From contig DBOL01000049.1 of NCBI GenBank assembly GCA_002299555.1, forward strand, positions 1-56,136: a stretch of 56,136 nucleotides of DNA, read 5' to 3'. Position 1 is the first letter of the stretch, and every line of letters starts with the position of its first letter. The notes beneath the pieces are model-generated. The model was not told the DNA's origin and searched no databases. It was given only the letters and a program-made list of their open reading frames with translations. Shown here in pieces: positions 42,748-52,191 of this stretch. Source of the stretch: Candidatus Aminicenantes bacterium UBA647. GTDB lineage: Bacteria > Acidobacteriota > Aminicenantia > UBA2199. Position numbers and translations under genes: made by a program.

Positions 42748-43887
42748 ATGACAATGGATTTCATGCAGGAAAATATTAAAGGTTACTCCATAAAGAAACA
42801 ACTCGGCTTTGGCGGCATGTCAAGGGTGTTTCTTGCATATGATCCCAAGTTAAAAAGAAATATTGCAATAAAAGTACTATCTCCTTCATACTCTTCTGAT
42901 AAAAGAATCACAAAAAGATTTGTTAAAGAAGCCCGAACAGCGGCACAACTACAACATTCGAACATAATATCCATATATGATGTAGGGAAACACAAAAATC
43001 AATATTACATCGCTATGGAGTACCTTAAGGAGAGTTTAAAGAACAGAATGAAAAAAGGTGTTTTGAAAAATGATCCGGAGGCATCACTAAATATAGTAAA
43101 AAGCATCGCAGAAGCTTTACTTTATGCGCACAGAAAAGGCTTTATTCACAGAGACATAAAACCTGACAATGTGATGTTCAGAGATGATGGAACTTTGATC
43201 CTGCTTGATTTCGGAATTGTAAAAGCTATAAGATCCGAAAGTAATCTTACCAGAACGGGAATGTCGGTCGGAACACCGAAATATATGAGTCCTGAGCAGA
43301 TGAGGGCAAAAAAAGTTGATGAGAGGAGTGATATTTACAGTCTTGGTATTGTCCTTTTTGAAATACTTACCGGGACTCCCCCATTCAAAGATGATGATCT
43401 TATCACGCTCGCCATAAAACATGCCGAAGGGCCTGTACCTCAACTGCCTCGAAAGTATGAATACATTCAACCCCTTCTTAACAAAATGATCGCTAAAAAA
43501 CCGTCAGAAAGAGTGAGAGATTGCGAAGGACTGATAAGACTTATCGATGCGTTACTTTATAGAATCAGAAATGAAAAGACCGGATCGGTCAGGAAGTATG
43601 AAAAGAGCAAAATGAAGAAGAGATCCGAAAACAAAGAGATGTCAAATAAAGGTTTGATCGGACTGATCTCTGCCCTGATTCTTATCGCTATTCTGCTCAC
43701 TGCTTCAATTTTTCTTATAAGAGAAGCAAACCTTAAAAATGAGCACTCAGCCTGGGAAAAAACAAAAGAGGCAATGACCATTCCTGAATTTAAAAAATAT
43801 CTAAAAAGTTATCCGGACGGATTACACTCGGAACAGGCAAAAAAATTCCTGAACGATTTAAAAAAAGATCGGGAACTCACTGATTGA
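42748..43887 (+). CDS. Membrane Ser/Thr protein kinase
   Basis: A 379-residue PknB-type kinase, apparently active. The Gly-rich loop is LGFGGMSRVFLAYD (19-32), Lys42 in IAIKVLS, HRDIKPDN (134-141), DFG (154-156) and SPEQM. A membrane helix follows at 302-324. The short extracytoplasmic tail contains TIPEFKKYLKSYPDGLHSEQAKKFLNDL, which looks like one TPR-like repeat of the kind found in periplasmic proteins. It is 9 bp behind nfo with no evident ribosome site; ATG codons at 42754 and 42763 are alternative starts. Its stop abuts the convergent alr stop. Substrates are unknown. Confidence 0.92.
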   Translation: MTMDFMQENIKGYSIKKQLGFGGMSRVFLAYDPKLKRNIAIKVLSPSYSSDKRITKRFVKEARTAAQLQHSNIISIYDVGKHKNQYYIAMEYLKESLKNRMKKGVLKNDPEASLNIVKSIAEALLYAHRKGFIHRDIKPDNVMFRDDGTLILLDFGIVKAIRSESNLTRTGMSVGTPKYMSPEQMRAKKVDERSDIYSLGIVLFEILTGTPPFKDDDLITLAIKHAEGPVPQLPRKYEYIQPLLNKMIAKKPSERVRDCEGLIRLIDALLYRIRNEKTGSVRKYEKSKMKKRSENKEMSNKGLIGLISALILIAILLTASIFLIREANLKNEHSAWEKTKEAMTIPEFKKYLKSYPDGLHSEQAKKFLNDLKKDRELTD

Positions 43888-45009
43888 TCAGACAATGATC
43901 CTGGGCAGCAGCGGATTCAGTCTGGAAACAAACTCATAATTAATAGTTCCTGCAAGTTCTGCAAGAGAATCAACCAAAATTTCTTCTTCAGAATCCTTTC
44001 CTATTATTGTAACCACATCACTTTCAGATACAGATTTAATATGAGTTACATCTGCTATGAACATATTCATACATATCCTGCCTCTCACGGGAGCAGTTTT
44101 CCCATTTATCAGGACATTAGATACATTTGATAATTTTCTGTCATACCCATCATAATACCCGACAGGAATAACTACCATAACTGATTTGTCATATGTTTTA
44201 TAAGTAAGTCCGTAACTGACAGGTGTTCCACTGTCAAGTTTCTTTATCTGAGCAACTCTGGACTTCAAACTGAGTACAGGTTTAAGTTCAATATCTTTTC
44301 CGTTTTTTTCAATGAAAGAGACGTAAGTTTGTTTTGAAGGCCAGAATCCATAGGCAGAGATCCCTACCCTTAGCATGTCAAAATATGTTTCCGGAAAAAG
44401 TAGAGCTGAGGCGGAACAGGAAAAATGGCGAATTAAACCCTCACTTTTAAATTCTTTTAAAAGTTCATGAAATTTATTCAATTGTTCCATGGCAAATGTA
44501 TGATCAGTAGTGTCTTCTATATTTGCAAAGTGGGAATATATCCCTCTGATCTCAATGTTATTCAGTCTTTCGGTCTTAAAAAACTTAAGAAGCTCTTTAG
44601 GACGGATTCCCAGGCGGGAAGTACCTGTTTCCACTTTAAGATGACCAAGACCTTTTAACTCAGAACCAAGAGCTGTATCCTCCGCCCTTAATAAAAATTC
44701 TATTGAAGGGATAACAAATTCGATGCCTGATCTGATTGCTTCCAAAAGTCCTTCATCGTCAAGCCAGCCGAGTATGAGGATCTTTTTTCTGTTATCAATT
44801 TTTTTTACTTCAAGGGCTTCACTTATCGAATCAACACCATAGTAATCAAAAAGGTCCAGATCCCTGGTTATCCCGACTATTTCCCTGAGGCCGTGACCGT
44901 AAGCGTTCGCTTTAACCGTGAAAAGAATTTTCTTCCCGTTTGCCAGACTTTTGAAAACAGAGAGGTTGTGCTTGAGATTCTCAGAATTAAGTTCTATCCA
45001 GTTTTTCAT
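43888..45009 (-). CDS. alr: Alanine racemase
   Basis: A 373-residue PLP enzyme interconverting L- and D-alanine for peptidoglycan. The PLP lysine is Lys33 in FTVKANAYGHG. The second-domain catalytic Tyr is in GTPVSYGLTYKTYD, and the late block is VPVGYYDGYDRKLSN with RGRICMNMFIADV, where the usual CMDM reads CMNM. The length is standard. It lies 20 bp behind the beta-propeller gene on the same strand and converges with the kinase gene. The start has only a weak ribosome site. Confidence 0.95.
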   Translation of the reverse strand: MKNWIELNSENLKHNLSVFKSLANGKKILFTVKANAYGHGLREIVGITRDLDLFDYYGVDSISEALEVKKIDNRKKILILGWLDDEGLLEAIRSGIEFVIPSIEFLLRAEDTALGSELKGLGHLKVETGTSRLGIRPKELLKFFKTERLNNIEIRGIYSHFANIEDTTDHTFAMEQLNKFHELLKEFKSEGLIRHFSCSASALLFPETYFDMLRVGISAYGFWPSKQTYVSFIEKNGKDIELKPVLSLKSRVAQIKKLDSGTPVSYGLTYKTYDKSVMVVIPVGYYDGYDRKLSNVSNVLINGKTAPVRGRICMNMFIADVTHIKSVSESDVVTIIGKDSEEEILVDSLAELAGTINYEFVSRLNPLLPRIIV

Positions 45010-45029
45010 TAATAATCAATAATTTCAGG

Positions 45030-46034
45030 TTATTTTATATCTGTTATGACCATTTCCCAATCTTCATCCTCATTTTCAACTACCTGATAAAGTTTATCTC
45101 TTTTTATAGAATATGGATATGGCCTTATAATATTCTGGTCTTTGAATTGGATCATTCTTGTCCCGAAATACTTCCCATCGGTCCCATAAATTATAAATTC
45201 AGCCCGGTCCCCATCCCTTCTATATGTCTGAATGTACACTTTACTATCTGACACAATTGACGTCTGAATGTTGGAGAAATGTGCCGGGAATTCCATGTTA
45301 TCTTTAAAAAAACTCCAGAATTGTTTTATCCCGGGATCATTCTTATAGAAATTCAGGATCCTGTCCTTGTGATCCTTATTGATCTTAAATGGCTTGAATT
45401 TATGAGCAATAGGAGGAAATTCTTTCCCTGTCTTATCATAAATGTGAATGATCCCATCCTTATCTTCAACATAAGCCCTCCCTTTCCAGATCGAGAAGAC
45501 CGGTATCCTTCCGATAGGGTTCATTTTTTTACCCTGCTGAAAGAAATGTTTTTGTTTAAGTAGAAGTTTTTTCCGGTTAAAATCTTTGTCGTAGTAGTCA
45601 GCCCCGAAATACATAATATTGTCCTCAACAATAATCCTGAGTCCAACATATCCATCAGTAAGTGGTCTGAAAAAACCGGAGAATACACCAATAAGAACTT
45701 TCTTCTCATTTATGTATGAACCATCTTTATTCCAGAATGAGACCTTTCCCTGGCTATTAACCAACAACTTATCTGTGGAGACATCTACCTGAAGTGGTAT
45801 TTGAGGTTGTACAAGAAATTCCCGAGGCCCTGCTCCTGCTTTCCCGAAGACTTTTATAAGCTCAAGATCTTTAATACTGTATATATATATCTTTGCCCCT
45901 TCTGTAAAATATATCCGGGAATCATCGATCTCCATTGATAGTGGATTTAACAGGTCTTCGAGTACTTTCCCAGGCTGTCCATAAAATGGAAGAGCCATAA
46001 GTATAATTATCAGAATGTATATTAATCTTTTCAT
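45030..46034 (-). CDS. Secreted 6-bladed beta-propeller protein (NHL/YncE-like)
   Basis: A 334-residue exported protein of unknown function. The signal peptide is MKRLIYILIIILMALPFYG. Repeats such as KIYIYSIKDLELIKVFGKAGAGPREFLVQP and LLVNSQGKVSFWNKDGSYINE match the 6-bladed propeller proteins common in Bacteroidetes and related groups (the KAGAGPREF turn is typical). No catalytic motif is seen. The ribosome site GGGAG precedes the ATG and a TATAAT-like element lies upstream on the same strand. It is probably co-transcribed with alr, but the two have no obvious functional link. Confidence 0.75.
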   Translation of the reverse strand: MKRLIYILIIILMALPFYGQPGKVLEDLLNPLSMEIDDSRIYFTEGAKIYIYSIKDLELIKVFGKAGAGPREFLVQPQIPLQVDVSTDKLLVNSQGKVSFWNKDGSYINEKKVLIGVFSGFFRPLTDGYVGLRIIVEDNIMYFGADYYDKDFNRKKLLLKQKHFFQQGKKMNPIGRIPVFSIWKGRAYVEDKDGIIHIYDKTGKEFPPIAHKFKPFKINKDHKDRILNFYKNDPGIKQFWSFFKDNMEFPAHFSNIQTSIVSDSKVYIQTYRRDGDRAEFIIYGTDGKYFGTRMIQFKDQNIIRPYPYSIKRDKLYQVVENEDEDWEMVITDIK

Positions 46035-46178
46035 TTGATGCTCCCTAATAATGAATTATAACAGACAATCAAATTTTAACTAAATGTAGATTTGTTTTTT
46101 GCTTTTTTCATTAAGATTATAACTTTTTAGTAACAAAATATGTATAATTAGTTTTATATTCATAAAAAATGAGGTTAT

Positions 46179-47756
46179 ATGAGCAATTATAATTCCCGTA
46201 ATAAAGTCAGGGGAAAATCAAATTTTACAAGGAGAGAATTTATGTCGATCAGTGCAAAGGGGGCTGCTGCGGCATCTATACCCCTGCTTTTTGGTAATAA
46301 TATAAACATGGCTTTTGGAAATGATATGTCAGGATCTTCTCAACTCGGGGAATACTATTCCCATTTCGGAATAGACAAAAAAATGATCCAGGATATATTT
46401 TCAACTGCATTATCTTATGGAGGAGATTATTGTGATGTATTTTTTCAGCACACTATAAGCAACTACATAGGCCTGGAAGATAAACAGGTTAACAGAGCTT
46501 TTTCCAATATAGATTTCGGTGTTGGAATAAGAGTACTGAAAGGAGATCAAACCGGATATTCTTTCACTGAAGATATATCCCCGAAGGCAATGAAACTTGC
46601 TGCAAAAACTGCTGCTAATATTGCCAGTGGTTCAGGAAAAGTGGATCCTATTGACCTGAAATTAATTAAACCAAAAAATTATTACCCTGTTAAAACAAAA
46701 TGGGAGGATGTCAGGATAGACCAGAAGATTCCTTACCTCCAAAAAATAAATGATAAAATATTTTCACTCGATAAGAGAGTGATCAAGTCCTCTATCTGGT
46801 TCATTGATCAAAGCTCTTATATTCTGGAAGCATCATCTGATGGATTGATCTCATACGATTATCAACCGATGACGCTCTCATATGTTTCCTGCACAGCTGA
46901 AGAGAATGGAAAAAAGGAGAACAACTCTTTTTCTCTGGCAATCAGGGATGGGATTGAATTTTTCACTCCTAAAAGGTTAGACCAGCTGGCCGAGGAAACT
47001 GTAAAAAGGACTGTATCACTATTTGATGCAGTAAAACCCAAGGGCGGAGAGATGGAAGTGGTCCTGGCTGCAGGAAGTTCAGGGATACTCCTTCACGAAG
47101 CTATAGGGCACGGAATGGAAGCGGATTTTAACAGAAAGAAAGTTTCAATTTTTTCTGACAAAATAAATAAGCCGGTTGCGGAAAAAATCGTTTCGATCGT
47201 TGATGATGGAACAAACCCAAGTATAAGAGGCTCGATAAACATTGATGATGAGAATATAGAATCGCAGAGAACTTTTCTTGTCAGGGATGGAATTCTTGAA
47301 AGTTACCTTCACGACAGAATAAGCGCAAATCATTATAATGTTAAACCTACAGGAAATGGAAGAAGACAATCATTCAGGTTTGCTCCGCTTCCAAGAATGA
47401 GAAACACATTCATGTTACCGGGACCTCATAAAAAAGAAGAGATAATTAAAAGTGTTAAAAACGGGCTTTATGCAGAAACATTCACAAACGGAGAAGTTTA
47501 TATTGGAGCCGGTGATTTCACTTTTTATGTAAAATCCGGATACCTGATAGAAAATGGCAAACTTACAAAACCTGTCAAGGATATCAATATTATTGGTAAC
47601 GGACCTGAAGTCCTGAAAAAAATAAATATGGTAGCTGATGATTTCAAAATGGCCGAAGGAGGATGGACTTGCGGAAAGAGCGGCCAGGGCGTTCCTGTTT
47701 CAATGGGTCTTCCAACAATAAAAGTATCATCTATTACAGTAGGAGGTGTGAGGTAA
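46179..47756 (+). CDS. tldD: TldD-family metallopeptidase with Tat signal
   Basis: A 525-residue zinc peptidase of the TldD/PmbA family. The zinc motif is HEAIGH (306-311), followed by GMEADF, and RDGILESYLHDRISA is a conserved block. TldD acts with TldE to cleave unfolded peptides, for example in microcin and CcdA maturation. The N-terminus carries a twin-arginine signal, TRREFMSIS (17-25), with a hydrophobic run (27-39), so the folded protein may be exported; the E. coli TldD is cytoplasmic and lacks this. GAGG precedes the ATG. The tldE gene begins 1 bp after its stop. Confidence 0.92.
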   Translation: MSNYNSRNKVRGKSNFTRREFMSISAKGAAAASIPLLFGNNINMAFGNDMSGSSQLGEYYSHFGIDKKMIQDIFSTALSYGGDYCDVFFQHTISNYIGLEDKQVNRAFSNIDFGVGIRVLKGDQTGYSFTEDISPKAMKLAAKTAANIASGSGKVDPIDLKLIKPKNYYPVKTKWEDVRIDQKIPYLQKINDKIFSLDKRVIKSSIWFIDQSSYILEASSDGLISYDYQPMTLSYVSCTAEENGKKENNSFSLAIRDGIEFFTPKRLDQLAEETVKRTVSLFDAVKPKGGEMEVVLAAGSSGILLHEAIGHGMEADFNRKKVSIFSDKINKPVAEKIVSIVDDGTNPSIRGSINIDDENIESQRTFLVRDGILESYLHDRISANHYNVKPTGNGRRQSFRFAPLPRMRNTFMLPGPHKKEEIIKSVKNGLYAETFTNGEVYIGAGDFTFYVKSGYLIENGKLTKPVKDINIIGNGPEVLKKINMVADDFKMAEGGWTCGKSGQGVPVSMGLPTIKVSSITVGGVR

Positions 47757-47757
47757 A

Positions 47758-49080
47758 ATGAAAAGTAAAGAGAGAAAAGAACTTGCAAAATGGATCTCGG
47801 TTAAACTTGGGAAAGCCGGAGCAGATGAATCATCAGTATATATATCAAACAGTAGGAAAATTGAAATAGAGTATAGAGACGGACAAATTGAAAAACTCAA
47901 AGAGTCAACCCAGAATTCACTAAGTCTGGACCTTTATGTCGACAGCAAATACTCAAGCCACAGTACAAACAACCTGGATCGGAAAGACCTTGAAAAGTTT
48001 ATCGAAGAAACTGTATCAATGACAAAATATCTTAGCAAGGATAAATTCAGATCACTCCCTGACAAAAAGCTTTATGAAGGGGAAACTGATCTTGACCTGA
48101 AATTAAATGATCCGGATTACAGCAAACTTGAGACCAGGCAGCGAGTAGAACTGGTCAGAGAGGTAGAGTCAGCAGCAAAAAAAAGATCAGACAAACTTAT
48201 AAGTGCTACAGCAGGTTATTCTGATATTTTTTCGGAATCAGTTATGGTCAATTCGAATGGATTTATCGGAGAAAAAGTATCTACAAGTTATTCCTGTGGT
48301 GCAGAAGCAACTGTAAAAGACGGCGACAAAGGGAGGCCGGAGGATTACTATTATTCAAGATCAAGATTTTTCAAGGAATTACCATCTCCTCAATTTCTCG
48401 GGGAAAAAGCTGTAGACTATGCCGTAAGAAAGATCGGCCAGGAAAAGATCAACTCGGGGATCTTTGATATGATAATTGAAAACAGATCAGTTGGAAGAAT
48501 TCTTCATGCCCTCTATGGACCCATGAGTGCAAGTTCAATCCAACAGAAGAGATCATTCCTTGACGGAAAGATCGGAAAACAGATCACTTCGGAAAAACTT
48601 ACGATCATAGATGATCCACTTATTCCTAAAGGATTGGGATCAAGGTCATTCGATAGCGAAGGTATCACTTCACGAAAGAGAACCATCATAGAAAACGGAA
48701 TACTTAAAGATTATTACATTGATAGTTATTACGGGAAAAAACTCGGAATGACTCCTAATTCAGGCTCCTCTTCAAATCTGGTCTTTGAATATGGAAAGAG
48801 GCCAATCAAAGATATTGTAAAGAATATTAACAAAGGGATACTGGTTACCAGTTTTATTGGAGGAAATTCGAACCCGACAACAGGTGATTTTTCATATGGC
48901 GTGATGGGACTTTTGATCGAAAAAGGAAAAATCATTAAACCTGTAAATGAGATGAATATAACGGGAAATATTTCAAAATTATGGGGAAAACTTGTAGAAG
49001 TAGGAAACGACCCCTACCCTTACTCCTCCTGGAGAACCCCTTCTGTTCATTTCTCAGATATACATTTTAGCGGCAAATAA
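47758..49080 (+). CDS. tldE: TldE/PmbA-like partner protein
   Basis: A 440-residue member of the same fold without the HExxxH motif, like the non-catalytic TldE/PmbA subunit. IEIEYRDGQIEKLKESTQNSLSLDLYV, SFDSEGITSRKRTIIENGILKDYYIDSYYGKK and the GNSNPTTGDFSYGVMGLLIEKGK block near the end are family-typical. It lies 1 bp behind tldD and is translated with it. It has no signal peptide of its own, so export would need to be piggy-back with the Tat-bearing partner. Confidence 0.91.
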   Translation: MKSKERKELAKWISVKLGKAGADESSVYISNSRKIEIEYRDGQIEKLKESTQNSLSLDLYVDSKYSSHSTNNLDRKDLEKFIEETVSMTKYLSKDKFRSLPDKKLYEGETDLDLKLNDPDYSKLETRQRVELVREVESAAKKRSDKLISATAGYSDIFSESVMVNSNGFIGEKVSTSYSCGAEATVKDGDKGRPEDYYYSRSRFFKELPSPQFLGEKAVDYAVRKIGQEKINSGIFDMIIENRSVGRILHALYGPMSASSIQQKRSFLDGKIGKQITSEKLTIIDDPLIPKGLGSRSFDSEGITSRKRTIIENGILKDYYIDSYYGKKLGMTPNSGSSSNLVFEYGKRPIKDIVKNINKGILVTSFIGGNSNPTTGDFSYGVMGLLIEKGKIIKPVNEMNITGNISKLWGKLVEVGNDPYPYSSWRTPSVHFSDIHFSGK

Positions 49081-49101
49081 GGCCAAAACGGGCTGTATCA
49101 C

Positions 49102-49130
49102 TTGACATATTCGCTTCTATAGGGTATTTT
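49102..49130 (+). promoter_or_regulatory. Promoter of the ribH-nusB-lysS operon
   Basis: Perfect TTGACA (49102-49107), a 17-bp spacer, then TATTTT (49125-49130). A short leader with the ribosome site AGGAGAG leads to the ATG at 49150. This promoter has a real leader, unlike several others in the window. Confidence 0.65.
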
Positions 49131-49149
49131 TCTAGTTCAGGAGAGTTCT

Positions 49150-49617
49150 ATGAAAGAGTATAAAGGTGAATTGATTTCAAAGGGGTATAAATATGCTCTT
49201 GTTGTATCAAGATTTAATAACTTTATAACAGAAAAACTTCAAGAAGGTGCTATTGATGCACTTTTAAGAAGTGGTACAAAAGAAGATGAGATAGATATCA
49301 TAAAAGTACCGGGCGCATTTGAAATACCTCTGACAGCAAAACGGTGTGTTTCTTCCGGAAAATATGATGCAATCATTTGCCTCGCCGCTGTGATAAGAGG
49401 AGAAACACCGCATTTTGATTTTGTTGCAAATGAAGTAACAAAAGGAATTGCATTACTGAATCTCGAATATTCAAAACCAATTGCATACGGAATTATCACT
49501 GCAGATAATACGGAACAGGCAATTGAAAGGGCAGGGAATAAGATGGGTAATAAAGGCTTTTCAGCAGCTCAGGCTACGATAGAACTTCTTAATCTTTTTA
49601 AAGATGCGGAAATCTAA
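49150..49617 (+). CDS. ribH: 6,7-dimethyl-8-ribityllumazine synthase
   Basis: A 155-residue riboflavin-pathway enzyme that condenses 5-amino-6-ribitylaminouracil with 3,4-dihydroxy-2-butanone phosphate. VVSRFNNFITEKL, VPGAFEIPLTAKR, CLAAVIRGETPHFDFVANEVTKG (catalytic His in TPHFDF) and GIITADNTEQAIERAGNKMGNKG are all present, at the usual length. No other rib gene or FMN riboswitch is seen here. It heads the operon with nusB, a pairing common in bacteria. Confidence 0.96.
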   Translation: MKEYKGELISKGYKYALVVSRFNNFITEKLQEGAIDALLRSGTKEDEIDIIKVPGAFEIPLTAKRCVSSGKYDAIICLAAVIRGETPHFDFVANEVTKGIALLNLEYSKPIAYGIITADNTEQAIERAGNKMGNKGFSAAQATIELLNLFKDAEI

Positions 49618-49625
49618 GCTTTGTA

Positions 49626-50027
49626 ATGTTCCGGGTAAAGTATAGCCGAGAAATTATCCTGAAATTGCTCTACCAGATCGATTTAGCAGGTCAATTCGAT
49701 ATCTCGGTAGATGAACTCATAAAGAATAATGGTATTTTTTTTAGAGATATCAATGATGTTGAAACCGAATTCATAACAGATATTATTACAAGGATCTTAA
49801 ACGAAAAAGAAACTATCGACAATAAAATCTCAAAAGATCTGATAGGTTGGAGAATTGAAAGACTGACTCCGATAGACAGAAACCTGCTCAGAATGGGAAT
49901 TGCAGAATCAAAAAAAACAGGAAATAAGATCATTGTTATAGACGATATAGTGAGAATAGCAAAAAAATATGGTGGAGATGAATCATATAAAATAATAAAT
50001 GCTGTTCTGGATAAGGTGATCGAATGA
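49626..50027 (+). CDS. nusB: Transcription antitermination factor NusB
   Basis: A 133-residue all-helical protein that with NusE binds boxA RNA in rRNA antitermination. REIILKLLYQIDLAG near the start, then WRIERLTPIDRNLLRMGIAE and INAVLDKVIE match the family. It is 8 bp behind ribH with no ribosome site, suggesting coupled translation. Its stop overlaps the next start by 4 bp (ATGA). Confidence 0.94.
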   Translation: MFRVKYSREIILKLLYQIDLAGQFDISVDELIKNNGIFFRDINDVETEFITDIITRILNEKETIDNKISKDLIGWRIERLTPIDRNLLRMGIAESKKTGNKIIVIDDIVRIAKKYGGDESYKIINAVLDKVIE

Positions 50028-50707
50028 AGCTCATTCTGATATTTTTACTACTCCTCTTCCCGTCAAGACATGTTGAACATATTGATGTAAACCTGATAAC
50101 TGAGCAAAATTCAATTTTTCCGGAATTTGAAAATGATAATTTCATTCAGAATGTTAAAGTTAATGGGAAGATCGTTAATATTCTTATCGAAAACTCAAAT
50201 TATCTGGATATTAACCTCAATCATAGAATATTTGTGAATAAAGCTAAACTCGATTCCTCCGGCAAAGACATAAGGAGAACGTTCAACGACCTTTTTAATG
50301 AGAACATGGATCTTCGAACCTTCATGTTAAATATTTCATTCTATTTGAAAGATAACATAAAATATTGGGGTGACAGCCCTTTTAAAAGCCCCGAAGATGT
50401 TGTGATTTACAAGAAAACTAATTGTGTAGGATATTCAGCACTGGTAAAAAAGCTTCTTGAACTTGCGAATATCAAAAGCCGATTCATAAGCGGATTCTAT
50501 CTTAAACAGGGAAGGAAAAACAAATATGATCCTGTTCCACATAGATGGCTTGAATTATTACTGCCTGATTCCATTTCTTTTTTTTATGATCCTCAATACC
50601 AGGGATTTAAAGCAAATTACATAGTAGTAAAATCAGGAAATAATTTCCGGACAATTGAAAAATTTAAAATAACTTTCCTTAGAAGTGGGAAAAAGCTGTT
50701 AAATTAA
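50024..50707 (+). CDS. Transglutaminase-like cysteine protease-fold protein, exported
   Basis: A 227-residue protein with a hydrophobic N-terminus (1-13) that suggests secretion or a membrane anchor. The transglutaminase-fold triad is visible: Cys in KKTNCVGYSALVKKLLELAN, His in VPHRWLELLLPD and Asp in FFYDPQYQGF. Such domains cleave or crosslink peptide bonds. The substrate is unknown. It lies inside the ribH operon between nusB (4 bp overlap) and lysS, so housekeeping context gives no direct clue. Confidence 0.78.
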   Translation: MKLILIFLLLLFPSRHVEHIDVNLITEQNSIFPEFENDNFIQNVKVNGKIVNILIENSNYLDINLNHRIFVNKAKLDSSGKDIRRTFNDLFNENMDLRTFMLNISFYLKDNIKYWGDSPFKSPEDVVIYKKTNCVGYSALVKKLLELANIKSRFISGFYLKQGRKNKYDPVPHRWLELLLPDSISFFYDPQYQGFKANYIVVKSGNNFRTIEKFKITFLRSGKKLLN

Positions 50708-50718
50708 GAGGATATAAA

Positions 50719-52191
50719 ATGGAAGAGCATACAAAAATAAGGCTTGAAAAAATTGAGAAGATCAGTGAACTGGGAATAGAGTGTTATCCTTACGAATTTG
50801 ATGTCAAAGATAATCTGTTTGAGATCAAAGAAAATTATTCCGAACTTACCAGAGAAGATCTGGAAGATAAAAACATTGGAGTAAAAACTGCAGGAAGAAT
50901 AATTTCAATAAGGAAAATGGGGAAAAGTGCATTTATCCACATTTTTGACGGTGAAGAAAAACTGCAGATATATATAAGGAAAGATAAAGTTGATGAGAAG
51001 GTTTTCGCTCTTTTTAAACTTCTCGACATTGCAGATATCATTGGTATATCAGGGACCTTGTTCAAAACACAAAGTGCAGAACTTACTATCGTGGTATCAG
51101 ATCTTACATTCCTTGCAAAATCTCTTCATCCACTTCCTGAAAAATGGCACGGTTTACAGGACAAGGAGTTGAGATTCCGGCAGAGATATCTTGATCTTAT
51201 AGTAAACGAGAGCAGTAGAAAGATTGTTAAGACCAGATCTGAAATCATTCAGAATATCAGAATGTTCTTCTATGAAAAAAGTTATGTGGAAGTTGAAACC
51301 CCGATGATGCATCCTATTGCAGGAGGTGCCACGGCAAAACCTTTTATTACTCATCACAATTCACTCAGCAGGGATTTGTTTCTCAGAATAGCCCCAGAAC
51401 TTTATCTGAAAAGACTACTCGTTGGAGGAATGTCGAAGGTTTTTGAAATTAACAGGAATTTCAGAAATGAGGGCATTTCGATGATGCACAATCCGGAATT
51501 TACTATGCTTGAATTTTACGAATTGTATAAGGATTTTAACTATTATATGAACTTGACAGAAGATCTGATCACTGTACTAAATGAGAAGATCCTCGAAAGT
51601 AATGAGATCGAATTTCAGGATAAAAAGATCTCGATGAAAGCACCTTTCAGAAAAGCGAAATATATGGAGCTGATCTCTGATAAGTCGGGAGTCCCAATCG
51701 AAGATCTATGGAATGAAAAAAAATTGCTGACTTTTATTAAAGGAAATTTCAATAAGGAGGATATACCTCCTACATTCGGGAAAATGCTGGATCTGATGTT
51801 TGATCACTATGTTGAAAAACACCTTATTGAACCTACGTTTGTAACATATTATCCGAAAGCAATCTCTCCCCTGTCAAAAGAGTCAAGACTCGACAAACGT
51901 GAAACTGAGAGATTTGAATTATTTATTGCCGGAATGGAGATCGCAAATGGATTTTCCGAGCTGAATGATCCGGTAGAGCAAAGGAAAAGATTCGAATCTC
52001 AGGTGAAAGACAGAGAGAAGGGAGATGATGAAGCACAGGCAGTAGATAACGACTTTCTCAGGGCACTTGAACATGGAATGGCACCTGCAGCAGGAGAGGG
52101 GATTGGAATTGACAGGCTTGTTATGCTTTATACCGGAGCTGAGAATATCAAGGAAGTTATATTATTTCCAACATTGCGTTCTAAAGAATGA
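50719..52191 (+). CDS. lysS: Lysyl-tRNA synthetase, class II
   Basis: A 490-residue class II synthetase charging tRNA-Lys. The N-terminal OB domain has GRIISIRKMGKSAFIHIFD. The catalytic core has motif 2 FRNEGISMMHNPEFTMLEFYELY and motif 3 GEGIGIDRLVMLYTG, with ETPMMHPIAGGATAKPF as the Lys-specific block. The length matches E. coli LysS. It overlaps the permease gene downstream by 4 bp. AGAGGA precedes the ATG. Confidence 0.97.
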   Translation: MEEHTKIRLEKIEKISELGIECYPYEFDVKDNLFEIKENYSELTREDLEDKNIGVKTAGRIISIRKMGKSAFIHIFDGEEKLQIYIRKDKVDEKVFALFKLLDIADIIGISGTLFKTQSAELTIVVSDLTFLAKSLHPLPEKWHGLQDKELRFRQRYLDLIVNESSRKIVKTRSEIIQNIRMFFYEKSYVEVETPMMHPIAGGATAKPFITHHNSLSRDLFLRIAPELYLKRLLVGGMSKVFEINRNFRNEGISMMHNPEFTMLEFYELYKDFNYYMNLTEDLITVLNEKILESNEIEFQDKKISMKAPFRKAKYMELISDKSGVPIEDLWNEKKLLTFIKGNFNKEDIPPTFGKMLDLMFDHYVEKHLIEPTFVTYYPKAISPLSKESRLDKRETERFELFIAGMEIANGFSELNDPVEQRKRFESQVKDREKGDDEAQAVDNDFLRALEHGMAPAAGEGIGIDRLVMLYTGAENIKEVILFPTLRSKE

